A stretch of DNA of 34,305 nucleotides from Desulfobacteraceae bacterium (GTDB taxonomy: Bacteria > Desulfobacterota > Desulfobacteria > Desulfobacterales > Desulfosarcinaceae): positions 1 through 34,305 of the forward strand of contig QZKV01000084.1 of the NCBI GenBank assembly GCA_003599575.1, written 5' to 3'. The notes under the pieces are model-generated. The model made no database searches, had not been told where the DNA came from, and saw only the letters and a list, made by a program, of their open reading frames with translations. The position numbers were made by a program, and so were the translations under genes. Positions 1 through 7,711 of the stretch are shown here, piece after piece (position 1 is the stretch's first letter; each line of letters starts with the position of its first letter).

Positions 1-2
1 GC

Positions 3-599
3 AACGGCGTCCTGCCGGAGACCTTGGAATGGATCGATCTGCGGGCGCTGTTCGGTTCGATACGCGAGGAACTGCTCTGGGCCGCCGGCCGCGCCAATCA
101 ACTGGTGGATTGGGACCAGAGCCACCGTTTCTGCGGACGATGCGGTGAACCGACCGAGGACAAAGCGGACGAACGCGCCAAACAATGCCTCCGCTGCGGG
201 CTGACCAACTACCCGCGCCTCAACCCGGCGGTGATTGCGGCCGTGCTCAAGGGCGATCAGATCCTGCTGGCCCGCAACAAGCGTTTCAAGGTGCCCATGT
301 TCAGCGTGCTGGCGGGCTTCGTCGAGCCGGGAGAAACCCTGGAGGCCTGCATTGAACGCGAAATCCTTGAAGAAGTCGGCATCACCGTGAAGAATATCCG
401 TTACTTCGGCAGCCAGCCCTGGCCCTTTCCCAATTCCCTGATGATCGGCTTTGTGGCCGAATATGCCGGTGGCGAGATTACCATCGATAAACAGGAAATC
501 GTGGAAGCGGGCTGGTTTTTCAAGTCGAACCTGCCCCCGGTCCCATCTTCCATCAGCATCGCCCGCCGCCTGATCGACTGGTTCGTCGATTCGCACTGA
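3..599 (+). CDS. nudC: NADH/NAD-capped-RNA pyrophosphatase NudC (partial, N-terminus outside window)
   Basis: Nudix hydrolase that splits NAD(H), and in characterised members NAD-capped RNA, into the nicotinamide mononucleotide and AMP parts in the cytoplasm. A zinc ribbon (CGRCG, then CLRCG about 20 residues later) precedes a complete Nudix box (nt 318-386, pattern GX5EX7REUXEEXGU). The motif SQPWPFPNS (nt 408-434) follows; it separates the NudC subfamily from other Nudix enzymes. The frame is open to the left edge (residues NGVLPET precede the TTG at 24), so the gene begins upstream and the missing part is the variable N-terminal domain. It ends with TGA at 597-599. Nothing links it to the catabolic genes that follow. 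The family call is secure; the true start cannot be seen. Confidence 0.88.
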   Translation, partial: NGVLPETLEWIDLRALFGSIREELLWAAGRANQLVDWDQSHRFCGRCGEPTEDKADERAKQCLRCGLTNYPRLNPAVIAAVLKGDQILLARNKRFKVPMFSVLAGFVEPGETLEACIEREILEEVGITVKNIRYFGSQPWPFPNSLMIGFVAEYAGGEITIDKQEIVEAGWFFKSNLPPVPSSISIARRLIDWFVDSH

Positions 600-828
600 G
601 CGCCGCCCCCTTGAGTGCATCCGGCTGCTGACGTACACCACGTGGTTCCTTATTTCAGAAGCTCCAGCTGCGGAATTCACCTCTGGAGGAAAGAGATCTG
701 TTGCGAAGTCCCGTTCAAAAAGCCGCTCACCGTCCCATCGCCCGACCTTATTTAGAAAAGTGAATGTCCAACCTTCATTGTCACGGAGGGCAAGGTTTGC
801 ACTGGTGATGGGTGGTATCATTTTCTTC
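600..828. other. Intergenic stretch without a recognisable gene
   Basis: No reading frame here has a plausible start, Shine-Dalgarno sequence and length, and I see no strong hairpin followed by a T-run after the nudC stop. It separates nudC from the promoter of the MarR gene. Confidence 0.5.
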
Positions 829-857
829 TTGACAAACAGTATGGCGCCTAATAATTA
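829..857 (+). promoter_or_regulatory. Predicted sigma-70 promoter of the marR gene
   Basis: A perfect -35 hexamer TTGACA (829-834) is followed by a 17-bp spacer and the -10-like TAATTA (852-857). The start codon is about 40 bp downstream, at 896. The -10 element lies inside the 840-866 palindrome, so repressor binding there would block RNA polymerase. Confidence 0.6.
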
Positions 858-866
858 GGTGCCATA
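840..866. promoter_or_regulatory. 27-bp palindromic operator, probable MarR site
   Basis: Left arm TATGGCGCCTAAT (840-852) and right arm ATTAGGTGCCATA (854-866) are inverted copies around one central base, with a single mismatch in 13 pairs. The site covers the -10 region of the marR promoter, the classic place for MarR autorepression. A diverged copy occurs at 1406-1432, in the promoter region of the catabolic operon. The palindrome is seen directly; the assignment to this regulator is inferred from position. Confidence 0.72.
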
Positions 867-895
867 CATTAATCATTTTCTCAGGATTCTTTATC

Positions 896-1402
896 ATGTT
901 TTTATTAAGGGACATTCCGCCTCGCTACACGCTCGATAAACTGGCCCAACGTTATTCCGAGCTCGATCCTTCCGCATTGATGTGCCTCATCATGCTTCTC
1001 CGGACCGGTAGTGATCTGTCGGTTATCTTTGATAAGATTTTAAGCCGCTATGGATTGTCGCAGGGCCGATTCCTGACCTTGATCGTTCTCAATCGAAATC
1101 CGAATGAAGAGATTACCCCTTCGGAACTGTCGGATAAGGTAGGTGTCACCCGGGCTACCATGACGGGCCTTTTGACCAACCTGAGCAAGGATGGATTGGT
1201 CGATCTGGTTCAGCATAAAGAGGACCGCCGCAAATTCATCGTCCAACTGACTTCGACCGGACGAAAGATTCTAGATGAAATTTTGCCTGGGTACTATCGC
1301 GAAATTTCGATTCTGGTGGCCGATTTGAAAGAAGACGAACGGGAGCAGTTTATTAACTTTCTGGTAAGGATCGGGACTGCCGTGCAGAACTTCAAGCGCT
1401 AA
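896..1402 (+). CDS. MarR-family transcriptional regulator
   Basis: A 168-residue winged-helix regulator of the MarR family, which usually are dimeric repressors released by small acidic or aromatic ligands. After an N-terminal dimerisation helix, residues about 55-130 form the winged helix: a recognition-helix segment containing VTRATMTGLLTNL and a wing segment with the family-typical KEDRRK (Asp-Arg-Arg). A C-terminal helix follows. Start ATG at 896 has AGGA 9 nt upstream (883-886). The gene lies between two copies of an inverted-repeat operator (840-866 and 1406-1448). This suggests it represses itself and the downstream catabolic operon until the substrate or its CoA ester binds. The family is certain; the ligand is not known. 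Confidence 0.88.
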   Translation: MFLLRDIPPRYTLDKLAQRYSELDPSALMCLIMLLRTGSDLSVIFDKILSRYGLSQGRFLTLIVLNRNPNEEITPSELSDKVGVTRATMTGLLTNLSKDGLVDLVQHKEDRRKFIVQLTSTGRKILDEILPGYYREISILVADLKEDEREQFINFLVRIGTAVQNFKR

Positions 1403-1405
1403 AAA

Positions 1406-1448
1406 AATTTCCACTAATGATTAGATGCCATATTATAAGGCGCCTAAC
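1406..1448 (+). promoter_or_regulatory. Predicted promoter with second MarR-type operator for the catabolic operon
   Basis: TTTCCA (1408-1413), a 17-bp spacer and TATTAT (1431-1436) form a reasonable sigma-70 promoter. A copy of the marR operator is centred at 1419: right arm ATTAGATGCCATA (1420-1432) matches 12 of 13 bases of the upstream site, and the weaker left arm matches 8 of 13. An extra half-site with the identical 9-mer GGCGCCTAA sits at 1439-1447. Repressor bound here would cover the spacer and -10. The first gene starts at 1569, leaving a leader of about 125 nt that includes an AGGAGG (1481-1486) with no clear ORF attached. Confidence 0.62.
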
Positions 1449-1568
1449 CATGTTTTGCTCCCGGTAATGCAACAAGCAAAAGGAGGTTTGCTGCTTAACA
1501 CCGCCCATTTTTCTTAGGAGCAAAACCTTTCTTTCCGTCTTTTGGAACATCAACCGAGAGGTTATCCA

Positions 1569-2828
1569 ATGTTTCAGACGCTGTCGGAAAAAATACTTTC
1601 CAACAAGGCTGGAAGTACTGTTAAGGCCGGTGACTTTATCACCGCGCCAGTCGATCGGGTCCTATGCCATGAGGGTCTTTTTCTGGCCGGCCTCAAATTG
1701 CGTGAGCACGGCATTAAGCATCTCTGGGATTCCCGGCGCGTCATTGTCGTTCTGGATCATTATGTACCTGCGCCAACCGATAAAATAGCGGCCGTTCATG
1801 CCGGCATCCGGCAGATGGTGGCGGCTTTCGGAATCGAGCATTTTTACGGCGAGCGCGCAGGCATCTGTCACCAGGTCATGGTGGAGCGGGGCCATGTGCG
1901 GCCGGGTGACCTCATCCTTGGCACGGACTCCCATACCTGCACCTACGGTGCATTGGCCGCCGCTGCCGCCGGAATCGGCGTTTCAGAGATGGCTTACGTG
2001 CTGGCAACGGGAGAACTGTGGCTGCAGGTACCGCCATCGATCAGGATCAATCTCTCCGGGCATCTATCCGAGTGGGTCTCAGCCAAGGATATCAGTCTCA
2101 CTGTCGCGGGCCGGTTGGGCAGCGAATTCGCTCAATATGCGTCCATTGAATTTAGCGGCGATACGGCCGCTGAACTTTCAATAGATTCCCGGCTGGTGTT
2201 AACCAACATGGCGGTGGAATCGGGTGCCAAATTCGGCTTGTTCGCCGTGGATGACAAAACGATCAGCTATCTGCATGCCTTGGGAATCGAAGATGTGCCG
2301 GCACTGGAAGCGGACCCGGGTGCGGCTTACGCAAGCGAGCATATGTTTGATGTCTCGCAGATCGAACCCGTAGTGGCCATGCCGCACAGTGTCGACCGGG
2401 TCGCACCGGTTTCCAACCTCCCTGGAGAAGTCATTCATCAGGCCTTCCTTGGATCCTGCACCAACGGGCGCATTGAGGATTTACGAACCGCCGCCCGAAT
2501 ACTGGATGGCCGCAAGATCGCCGCGCATGTCCGCATGCTGGTATACCCGGCCTCCACCCGGATATACCGCCAAGCCATGGAAGAGGGGCTGCTAAAAATA
2601 CTCTCCGAAGCCGGCGCCGTTATCTGTCCTTCGGCCTGCGGGCCCTGCTTCGGCGGCTATGGCGGTTTGCTGGGGCCTGGTGAGGTCTGTGTCGCCAGCA
2701 ACAATCGCAATTTCAAGGGGCGCATGGGAAGTTCGGATGCGAAGATTTTTCTGGCCTCGCCGGCGACCGTTGCCGCATCGGCTCTGGCGGGTAAACTCTG
2801 CGACCCACGGGAGGTGATGGCGCCATGA
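1569..2828 (+). CDS. Aconitase/IPM-dehydratase family hydro-lyase, large subunit (LeuC/DmdA-like)
   Basis: Large, [4Fe-4S]-binding subunit (419 aa) of a two-subunit hydro-lyase that moves water across a double bond in a di- or tricarboxylic acid. The cluster ligands are visible: Cys297 in LGSCTNGR, and Cys357 and Cys360 in SACGPC, with the 60-residue spacing of LeuC. TDSHTCTYGA near residue 120 is the other family signature. ATG at 1569 is chosen because GAGAGG (1556-1561) lies 7 nt upstream; a TTG at 1542 has no comparable site. The gene overlaps the small-subunit gene by 4 nt (ATGA). Leucine synthesis genes are absent, whereas a dimethylmalate-lyase-like gene follows. That favours a catabolic role like 2,3-dimethylmalate dehydratase (DmdA) over isopropylmalate dehydratase, but the substrate is inferred. 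Confidence 0.85.
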   Translation: MFQTLSEKILSNKAGSTVKAGDFITAPVDRVLCHEGLFLAGLKLREHGIKHLWDSRRVIVVLDHYVPAPTDKIAAVHAGIRQMVAAFGIEHFYGERAGICHQVMVERGHVRPGDLILGTDSHTCTYGALAAAAAGIGVSEMAYVLATGELWLQVPPSIRINLSGHLSEWVSAKDISLTVAGRLGSEFAQYASIEFSGDTAAELSIDSRLVLTNMAVESGAKFGLFAVDDKTISYLHALGIEDVPALEADPGAAYASEHMFDVSQIEPVVAMPHSVDRVAPVSNLPGEVIHQAFLGSCTNGRIEDLRTAARILDGRKIAAHVRMLVYPASTRIYRQAMEEGLLKILSEAGAVICPSACGPCFGGYGGLLGPGEVCVASNNRNFKGRMGSSDAKIFLASPATVAASALAGKLCDPREVMAP

Positions 2829-3325
2829 GCATAGAAGGAAAAGCTTGGGTATTCGGTCATAACATCGACACGGATGTCATTGTGCCCGGTCGGCTGCTGG
2901 CTGCCCCCATTGACGAGGCGGCGCAGCACGCATTCGAAGCCATCGCTCCGGATTTCAGCAAAACCGTAAAGCCGGGAGACCTCCTGGTCGCCGGTCGTAA
3001 TTTCGGCTGCGGATCAAGCCGTGAGAATGCCCCGCAGGTGATAAAACATTTAGGTATCGCCTGCGTGCTGGCAGAAAGCTTCGCGCGCATCTTTTTTCGG
3101 AATGCGATTGCGATCGGTTTGCCGGTCCTGGTGGTCGAAGATATTTCCGCCCAGGTGAAAACCGGCACCGTCTTGAGCATCAACCTGGAGCGCGCCGAGG
3201 TAAAGCTTTTTGAGAGCGCTGAAGCACTGAAGGCCAAACCACTGCACCCGACCATGTTGTCTTTTCTGAAAGCCGGCGGCGTTGATGGCATGCTTAAACA
3301 AATAAGAGAGAAAAACAATGGCTGA
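2825..3325 (+). CDS. Aconitase/IPM-dehydratase family hydro-lyase, small subunit (LeuD/DmdB-like)
   Basis: Small swivel-domain subunit (166 aa) that completes the active site of the preceding large subunit. The family signature GRNFGCGSSREN (about residues 58-69) supplies substrate-binding serine and arginine residues. It is followed by the typical ESFARIFFRNAIAIGLPV segment (about residues 87-104). The N-terminal GHNIDTDVIVPGR motif is also characteristic of LeuD/DmdB proteins. The length fits the archaeal/LeuD2-like small subunits (about 160-170 aa) rather than the 200-aa enterobacterial LeuD. Start ATG overlaps the upstream stop by 4 nt, and its end overlaps the next gene by 8 nt. Translational coupling of all three genes suggests one enzyme module: hydro-lyase plus C-C lyase. 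Confidence 0.86.
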   Translation: MSIEGKAWVFGHNIDTDVIVPGRLLAAPIDEAAQHAFEAIAPDFSKTVKPGDLLVAGRNFGCGSSRENAPQVIKHLGIACVLAESFARIFFRNAIAIGLPVLVVEDISAQVKTGTVLSINLERAEVKLFESAEALKAKPLHPTMLSFLKAGGVDGMLKQIREKNNG

Positions 3326-4175
3326 ATCAACTTCGTTAAAGAAGCGCTTGCAGGCAGGTGAGTTTATGGTCCTGCCCGGGGTTTTCGATGCCTTGACCGC
3401 CCGAATCGTACAGGGGGTCGGTTTCAAAGCCGCATACATGACCGGTTTTGGCGTTGCTGCCTCACACGGTTATCCGGACTTCGGCCTTTTGACAATGTCA
3501 GACATGCTGGCGGTCTTGACCCGCATTTGCAATGCGGTCGACATCCCGATCATCGCAGATGCCGACACCGGCTACGGAAACCCGGTCAATGTCTACCATA
3601 CGGTTAAACAATACGAGAAAGCAGGGGCGCAGGGGATTCAACTCGAAGACCAGACCTGGCCCAAGCGCTGCGGCCACATGGCCGGCAAGCAGGTGATTGA
3701 GGCCGAGGAGATGGTGGACAAAATTGCCGCGGCCGTGGACGCGCGCGAAAATGAAGAAACTCTTCTGGTCATCAGGACAGACGCCATTGCCACGCATGGA
3801 TTCGAAGAAGCGATCCGCCGGGCGGAATTGTATGCGGACGCCGGCGCGGATGTTCTTTTCGTCGAAGCACCGGATCCTGAGCAGATGGTGCGGATTCCTT
3901 CACTGTTGGCCAAACCTTGCTTGCTGAACGCGGCCATGCCGGACCCGAATATGACGGCTGGCCGGATCAAAGAAATGGGATACGCATTGGCGATCTTCCC
4001 GGGTGTCACGCTGTTGGGCGTTGTCGAAGGTGCCTACCAGTTGAGCCGTCTACTCAATGAAGAAGGCCGTTTTGCGCTTGCCAAGGGAATGCGCTTCAAC
4101 TTCGATGAGTTCAATCACCTGATGAACATAGACACCTATATGCGCCTGGATAAAAAATTTTCCAATCATCAATGA
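3318..4175 (+). CDS. Isocitrate lyase/PEP mutase family C-C lyase (dimethylmalate or methylisocitrate lyase-like)
   Basis: A 285-residue Mg-dependent lyase of the ICL/PEP-mutase superfamily. Members cleave 2-hydroxy di- or tricarboxylates to a 2-oxo acid plus a carboxylate. DADTGYG (near residue 80) carries the metal-binding Asp. QLEDQ follows, and PKRCGH holds the catalytic Cys118 on the active-site loop. The KRCGH form is found in 2-methylisocitrate lyase (PrpB) and 2,3-dimethylmalate lyase (Dml), not in phosphonate enzymes. It overlaps the small hydro-lyase subunit by 8 nt. In nicotinate-fermenting Eubacterium barkeri, the same DmdAB plus Dml set turns dimethylmaleate into propionate and pyruvate. 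I infer an analogous reaction here. PrpB is less likely because no methylcitrate synthase is encoded. The stop codon lies inside a terminator stem. Confidence 0.83.
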   Translation: MAESTSLKKRLQAGEFMVLPGVFDALTARIVQGVGFKAAYMTGFGVAASHGYPDFGLLTMSDMLAVLTRICNAVDIPIIADADTGYGNPVNVYHTVKQYEKAGAQGIQLEDQTWPKRCGHMAGKQVIEAEEMVDKIAAAVDARENEETLLVIRTDAIATHGFEEAIRRAELYADAGADVLFVEAPDPEQMVRIPSLLAKPCLLNAAMPDPNMTAGRIKEMGYALAIFPGVTLLGVVEGAYQLSRLLNEEGRFALAKGMRFNFDEFNHLMNIDTYMRLDKKFSNHQ

Positions 4176-4212
4176 AACCGCCTCCGTCATACTGAAGAGG
4201 CGTTTCATTTTT
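4172..4212 (+). terminator. Rho-independent terminator after the lyase gene
   Basis: Left arm ATGAAACCGCCTC (4172-4184) pairs with GAGGCGTTTCAT (4197-4208), with one bulged C and a 12-nt loop. A T-run begins at 4208. The stop codon TGA (4173-4175) is inside the left arm, so ribosomes finishing the lyase would cover the hairpin. This could make termination conditional. It divides the hydro-lyase/lyase module from the remaining genes. I see no good sigma-70 promoter in the 43 bp before the next gene, so partial readthrough is likely. Confidence 0.78.
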
Positions 4213-4255
4213 ATTAAAATTGAAAAAGGTTTAATCAATTAAAGGGAGGGATGAA

Positions 4256-5674
4256 ATGCAGGCGCTTTCCAAGAAGATGGCAGAATATGTCAATACAATG
4301 GGCACACCCATTGCCGAACAGCTTGCGAATTTTGCGGTCAACCGAAGATTTGAAGATATTCCGACTGAAATCGTCGAAAAAGTGAAGCATTATATTCTGG
4401 ATGTAACCGGCTGCATTGTGCGTGCAAGCAAAGAAAAACAGTCTCAGGCCGTAATCAATGTTTTCAAGGAACAAGGCGGCAATCCTACTGCTTCGGTATT
4501 TGCCAGTGGCTTTAAGACCTCACCCGCCAATGCGGCCTTTATCAATGGTACCATGGGGCACATTTACGATTACGATGACGACCACCGCGAAGGCACCATG
4601 CACCCCTCCGTATCGGTATTCCCGGCAGTGTTCGCGCTCGCAGAAAAACAAAGAGTCACGGGCAAGGAATTTATGCGCGCATTTATTCTCGGGCTCGAAG
4701 TAATGATCCGGACCGGCGAAGCATTTCTGGGAAAGACCTATTATCAGGGCTTCCATCCCACCGGCACATGCGGTGTTTTCGGGGCGGCTTTGGGCAGTGC
4801 GCTGATTCTGAAACTTAACAGCCAGCAAACCACCTGGGCTCTGGGTCTGTCCGGAAGTTTTGCCGCGGGTACGCTCGAGTGGGCCACCGAGGGCTCCTGG
4901 CAAAAACCGATTCAGGCTGGAGAACCGGCTATGAGCGGCGTACTTTGCGCGTCGCTGGCGCAGCAGAACTTTGTGGGCGCCCGCACCATCTTCGATGGGC
5001 CGGTCGGCTTCGTGCGCGCTTACTCCTATCAAGATACATACGATTTGGGCCGCTTAACCGAAAACCTGGGCGTGAAATGGGAGATGAAAGACACCAGTAT
5101 CAAGGTGCATGCCTGCTGCCGGTTTGCCGGGCCGATCGCCGACTGCGCGATGAAGTTGTTTGATCAGGGGGTGCGGGCCGACAACGTGGACAGCATCCTT
5201 GCAAAGGTCAGCAACTGGGCCATTACGGCCCTTACCCAGCCGGCAGAGCGCAAATACCGGCCGAAAACCCATGTCGATGCCCAATTCAGCCTGCCCTATG
5301 TGATCGCCCTGTGCATTGTGCGCCACCGTACAGGGGTGGATGAATTTAAAGAGGAGGTTTACAGGGACCCGGCGATTCATGCGCTGGCCGATAAGATTAC
5401 AGCCGAGGTGGACCCCGCCGCAGAGGCGGCTTACCCTAAATTTTATCCCTCGACGCTTGTGGCCAGACTGAAGGACGGCCGAACCGTTGAAGCGCATGTT
5501 GATTATCCAAAGGGCGATCCTGAGAATCCGGTCTCCTGGAGAGATTTGACCCATAAATTTCATCAACTGACCGAAATCTACTTCGATCAGGATCGACGTG
5601 GAAAAATCGTTGATGCGGTCCAAAAGCTGGAAAAAATCGATGATATAGCCGAGCTTGCGGATCTGCTGCGTTAA
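4256..5674 (+). CDS. MmgE/PrpD family protein (first copy)
   Basis: A 472-aa cytoplasmic enzyme of the MmgE/PrpD superfamily. The family includes 2-methylcitrate dehydratase, cis-aconitate decarboxylase and iminodisuccinate epimerase, all acting on di- or tricarboxylates without an iron-sulfur cluster. Recognisable landmarks are NGTMGHIYDYDDDH (about residues 97-110), a HPSVSVFPAVFALAE helix, the FHPTGTCGVFGAA segment, and KVHACCRFAGPIADC near residue 283, equivalent to the conserved K-P/H-x-C region. Start ATG 4256 is preceded by GGGAGG. It is the first gene after the terminator, 23 nt before the PrpF-family gene. Pairing with PrpF and a lyase recalls a methylcitrate-like sequence, but a decarboxylase or isomerase role is equally possible. 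A second, divergent family member closes the cluster at 19289. Confidence 0.85.
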   Translation: MQALSKKMAEYVNTMGTPIAEQLANFAVNRRFEDIPTEIVEKVKHYILDVTGCIVRASKEKQSQAVINVFKEQGGNPTASVFASGFKTSPANAAFINGTMGHIYDYDDDHREGTMHPSVSVFPAVFALAEKQRVTGKEFMRAFILGLEVMIRTGEAFLGKTYYQGFHPTGTCGVFGAALGSALILKLNSQQTTWALGLSGSFAAGTLEWATEGSWQKPIQAGEPAMSGVLCASLAQQNFVGARTIFDGPVGFVRAYSYQDTYDLGRLTENLGVKWEMKDTSIKVHACCRFAGPIADCAMKLFDQGVRADNVDSILAKVSNWAITALTQPAERKYRPKTHVDAQFSLPYVIALCIVRHRTGVDEFKEEVYRDPAIHALADKITAEVDPAAEAAYPKFYPSTLVARLKDGRTVEAHVDYPKGDPENPVSWRDLTHKFHQLTEIYFDQDRRGKIVDAVQKLEKIDDIAELADLLR

Positions 5675-5697
5675 CCCCCATTTCGCGAGGAGTCGTT

Positions 5698-6834
5698 ATG
5701 GCCACAACTACTGAAATGATGCGCATACCCGTTACCATCTATCGGGGAGGGACCAGCAAGGCACTTTTTATCAAGGACTACGATCTTCCCGCTGAACCCA
5801 AGTTGCGCGACAAGGTCATCGCTGCGCTTTTCGGCAGCCCGGATAAACGCCAGATCGACGGTCTGGGCGGGGCCGATCCACTGACCTCCAAGCTGGCCAT
5901 TATCGGCCCGCCTTCACGCCCGGATGCGGATGTGGATTACAACTTCGCCCAGATCGATATAACGTCGCCCACTGTTCACTATGGCGGCGTTTGCGGCAAC
6001 ATTTCGGCTGCTGTCGGACCCTATGCAATTGAAGAGGGATTCGTCTATCCCAAGGCCGGTGAGACCACCGTTCGCGTGTACAACCGCAATATCAAGCGGA
6101 TTATCTCGATCACCGTTCCCACCCCGGATCAAACAGTCCAATTCGCCGGGGACTATGCCATCGATGGCGTCCCCGGAACCGGAGCCAAAATTGAGCTTAA
6201 TTGGGCGGACACCGCCGGTGCGCTTACGGGTGCGGTATTGCCCACCGGCAATCGCACCGATTACCTTGAGGTGCCAGGCCTGGGGTCGGTAGAGGCGTCG
6301 CTGGTGGATGTGGGCAACCCGGGGCTTTTCGTACGGGCCGAAGATATGGGTATCAAGGGCACCGAAACTCCTGCTGAAATGGATTCCGATAAAGCGCTTC
6401 TTGATCGCTGTGAGGCCGTTACCAAGGTTGCTTCCGACAAACTGGGGCACATGGCATTTCTTACGTTGGTGGCGGCACCTGCCGATTATGAGAACCACGT
6501 CACCAGGAAACCGGCTGCCGCAGAGGATGTGGATGTGTTGGTGCGCATGATTTTTATGGGTCAAACGCACAAGGCTTACGCCGCCTCGCAAGCAAACTGC
6601 TGCGGCGCCGCGGCGATGATACCGGGAACCATTGTAAACTCGATGGCGCGGAAAAACATTTCGGTTGACGGACGGGTTCGCCTGGGGCATCCGGCCGGTG
6701 TCATCGAAGTTGAAGTGGATGCATGTATCGAAGGTGATACGATTCGAATCCCGCGCATCGCGGTTTATCGAACGGCCCGCCGGCTCATGGATGGCTTTGC
6801 CTTTGTTCGCAAAGAAATTTTCGCGTCGATGTAA
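5698..6834 (+). CDS. PrpF/3-methylitaconate isomerase family protein
   Basis: A 378-aa member of the PrpF family, which has a double diaminopimelate-epimerase-like fold. Known members shift double bonds or make cis/trans isomers of unsaturated dicarboxylates: PrpF on 2-methylaconitate, Mii on 3-methylitaconate and GalD on 4-oxalomesaconate. The N-terminal YRGGTSKALF (Lys21) is the family hallmark. Cys99 in GGVCGN is a likely catalytic residue, and Cys301-Cys302 lie in the second half. AGGAG lies just upstream of the ATG. With the DmdAB- and Dml-like genes this protein completes the last three steps of the nicotinate-fermentation route (Mii, DmdAB, Dml). An isomerase of an alkyl-itaconate/maleate-type acid is therefore the best inference. 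The exact substrate is unproven. Confidence 0.86.
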   Translation: MATTTEMMRIPVTIYRGGTSKALFIKDYDLPAEPKLRDKVIAALFGSPDKRQIDGLGGADPLTSKLAIIGPPSRPDADVDYNFAQIDITSPTVHYGGVCGNISAAVGPYAIEEGFVYPKAGETTVRVYNRNIKRIISITVPTPDQTVQFAGDYAIDGVPGTGAKIELNWADTAGALTGAVLPTGNRTDYLEVPGLGSVEASLVDVGNPGLFVRAEDMGIKGTETPAEMDSDKALLDRCEAVTKVASDKLGHMAFLTLVAAPADYENHVTRKPAAAEDVDVLVRMIFMGQTHKAYAASQANCCGAAAMIPGTIVNSMARKNISVDGRVRLGHPAGVIEVEVDACIEGDTIRIPRIAVYRTARRLMDGFAFVRKEIFASM

Positions 6835-6900
6835 AGGCCTGGAGAGGAGATGAGCTGCGCTAATGACGATACGCATACGTCATCCAATAAAGGGGGTGCC

Positions 6901-7668
6901 ATGGGGAAAAAACTGGAAGGCAAGGTTGCAGTAATCACCGGCGGAGCGCGCGGTATCGGCCGGGAAATCGCGCTGACGTTTGCCCGAGAGGGTGCCGATC
7001 TGGCCATCCTCGACATATTACCCGCAGAGATAGAAAACATTGCCGGCGAAATCAAAGCCATCAACCGGCAGGTGGTGGCCCGGACAGTCGATGTTACCCG
7101 AAGTGAATCGATCCACGATTACTTCAACACGGTAGTCGAAACCTTCGGCAAAATCGATATTCTGGTCAACAATGCCGCCTATATCCACTACGCAAGATTC
7201 TTGGATTTTCCCGAACAGGAGTGGGACAAGGTCATGGCCGTCAGCCTTAAAGGGTACTTCCTGTGCGGCCAGGCGGCTGCAAGGCAGATGGCCAAGCAGC
7301 GCACCGGCAACATTGTCAACATTGCCTCCATTGCCGGCGAGATCGGCGTGCCGATGGGGTGTGCCTACTGTGCGTCCAAGGGCGGCGTTATCGCCTTGAC
7401 AAAGTTGATGGCGACCGAGCTTGCGGCTGCCGGCGTGCGGGTCAATGCAATCGCCCCGGGCGTGGTGGACACGGAAAACGTGCGGCGCGTCGTTGGCGCT
7501 GACGGCATGAAAATGCGTGAAGCAATGGTGCCTTTGGGCCGTCTTGCGAAAACCTTTGATATTGCCAAGGCGGCATTGTTTTTGGCCTCGGATGATGCGG
7601 ATTTCATCACCGGGCACATTCTAAGGGTGGATGGCGGATTTATGGCGGCGGCCGTCGCTGTCCGTTGA
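6901..7668 (+). CDS. SDR-family oxidoreductase (first of three)
   Basis: A classical short-chain dehydrogenase of about 255 aa using NAD(P)H. Visible motifs are TGGARGIG near the N-terminus for the cofactor, VNNAA for the central fold, NIASIAG with the catalytic Ser, and YCASK with the Tyr and Lys. The C-terminal GHILRVDGG is also typical. I chose ATG 6901, giving MGKKLEGKVAVITGG, because GGGGG lies 4 nt upstream and SDRs begin at this point. An upstream in-frame ATG at 6850, just after GGAGAGG, would add 17 unlikely residues. A small inverted repeat (ATGACG 6863-6868 / CGTCAT 6878-6883) lies between the two candidates. It probably oxidises a hydroxy acid or lactol intermediate of the pathway (inference). 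Confidence 0.84.
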   Translation: MGKKLEGKVAVITGGARGIGREIALTFAREGADLAILDILPAEIENIAGEIKAINRQVVARTVDVTRSESIHDYFNTVVETFGKIDILVNNAAYIHYARFLDFPEQEWDKVMAVSLKGYFLCGQAAARQMAKQRTGNIVNIASIAGEIGVPMGCAYCASKGGVIALTKLMATELAAAGVRVNAIAPGVVDTENVRRVVGADGMKMREAMVPLGRLAKTFDIAKAALFLASDDADFITGHILRVDGGFMAAAVAVR

Positions 7669-7711
7669 TCCGGTTGCAAGTGATCTTCTCTCTCATAGCA
7701 GGAGGTGCCAC

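Noticed and set aside
1569..3325. Leucine biosynthesis leuCD
   Set aside because: There is no leuA or leuB nearby, and the genes are fused by overlaps to a C-C lyase gene under a MarR-type promoter, which indicates catabolism. Not formally excluded.
1569..6834. Ordinary 2-methylcitrate cycle operon
   Set aside because: PrpF, PrpD-family and PrpB-like genes are present, but no methylcitrate synthase is encoded and the aconitase-like enzyme is a split LeuC/LeuD type, not AcnD.
7631..7711. Upstream ATG for the first DctP
   Set aside because: It is inside the SDR gene and would bury the signal peptide behind 27 residues. ATG 7712 has AGGAGG.
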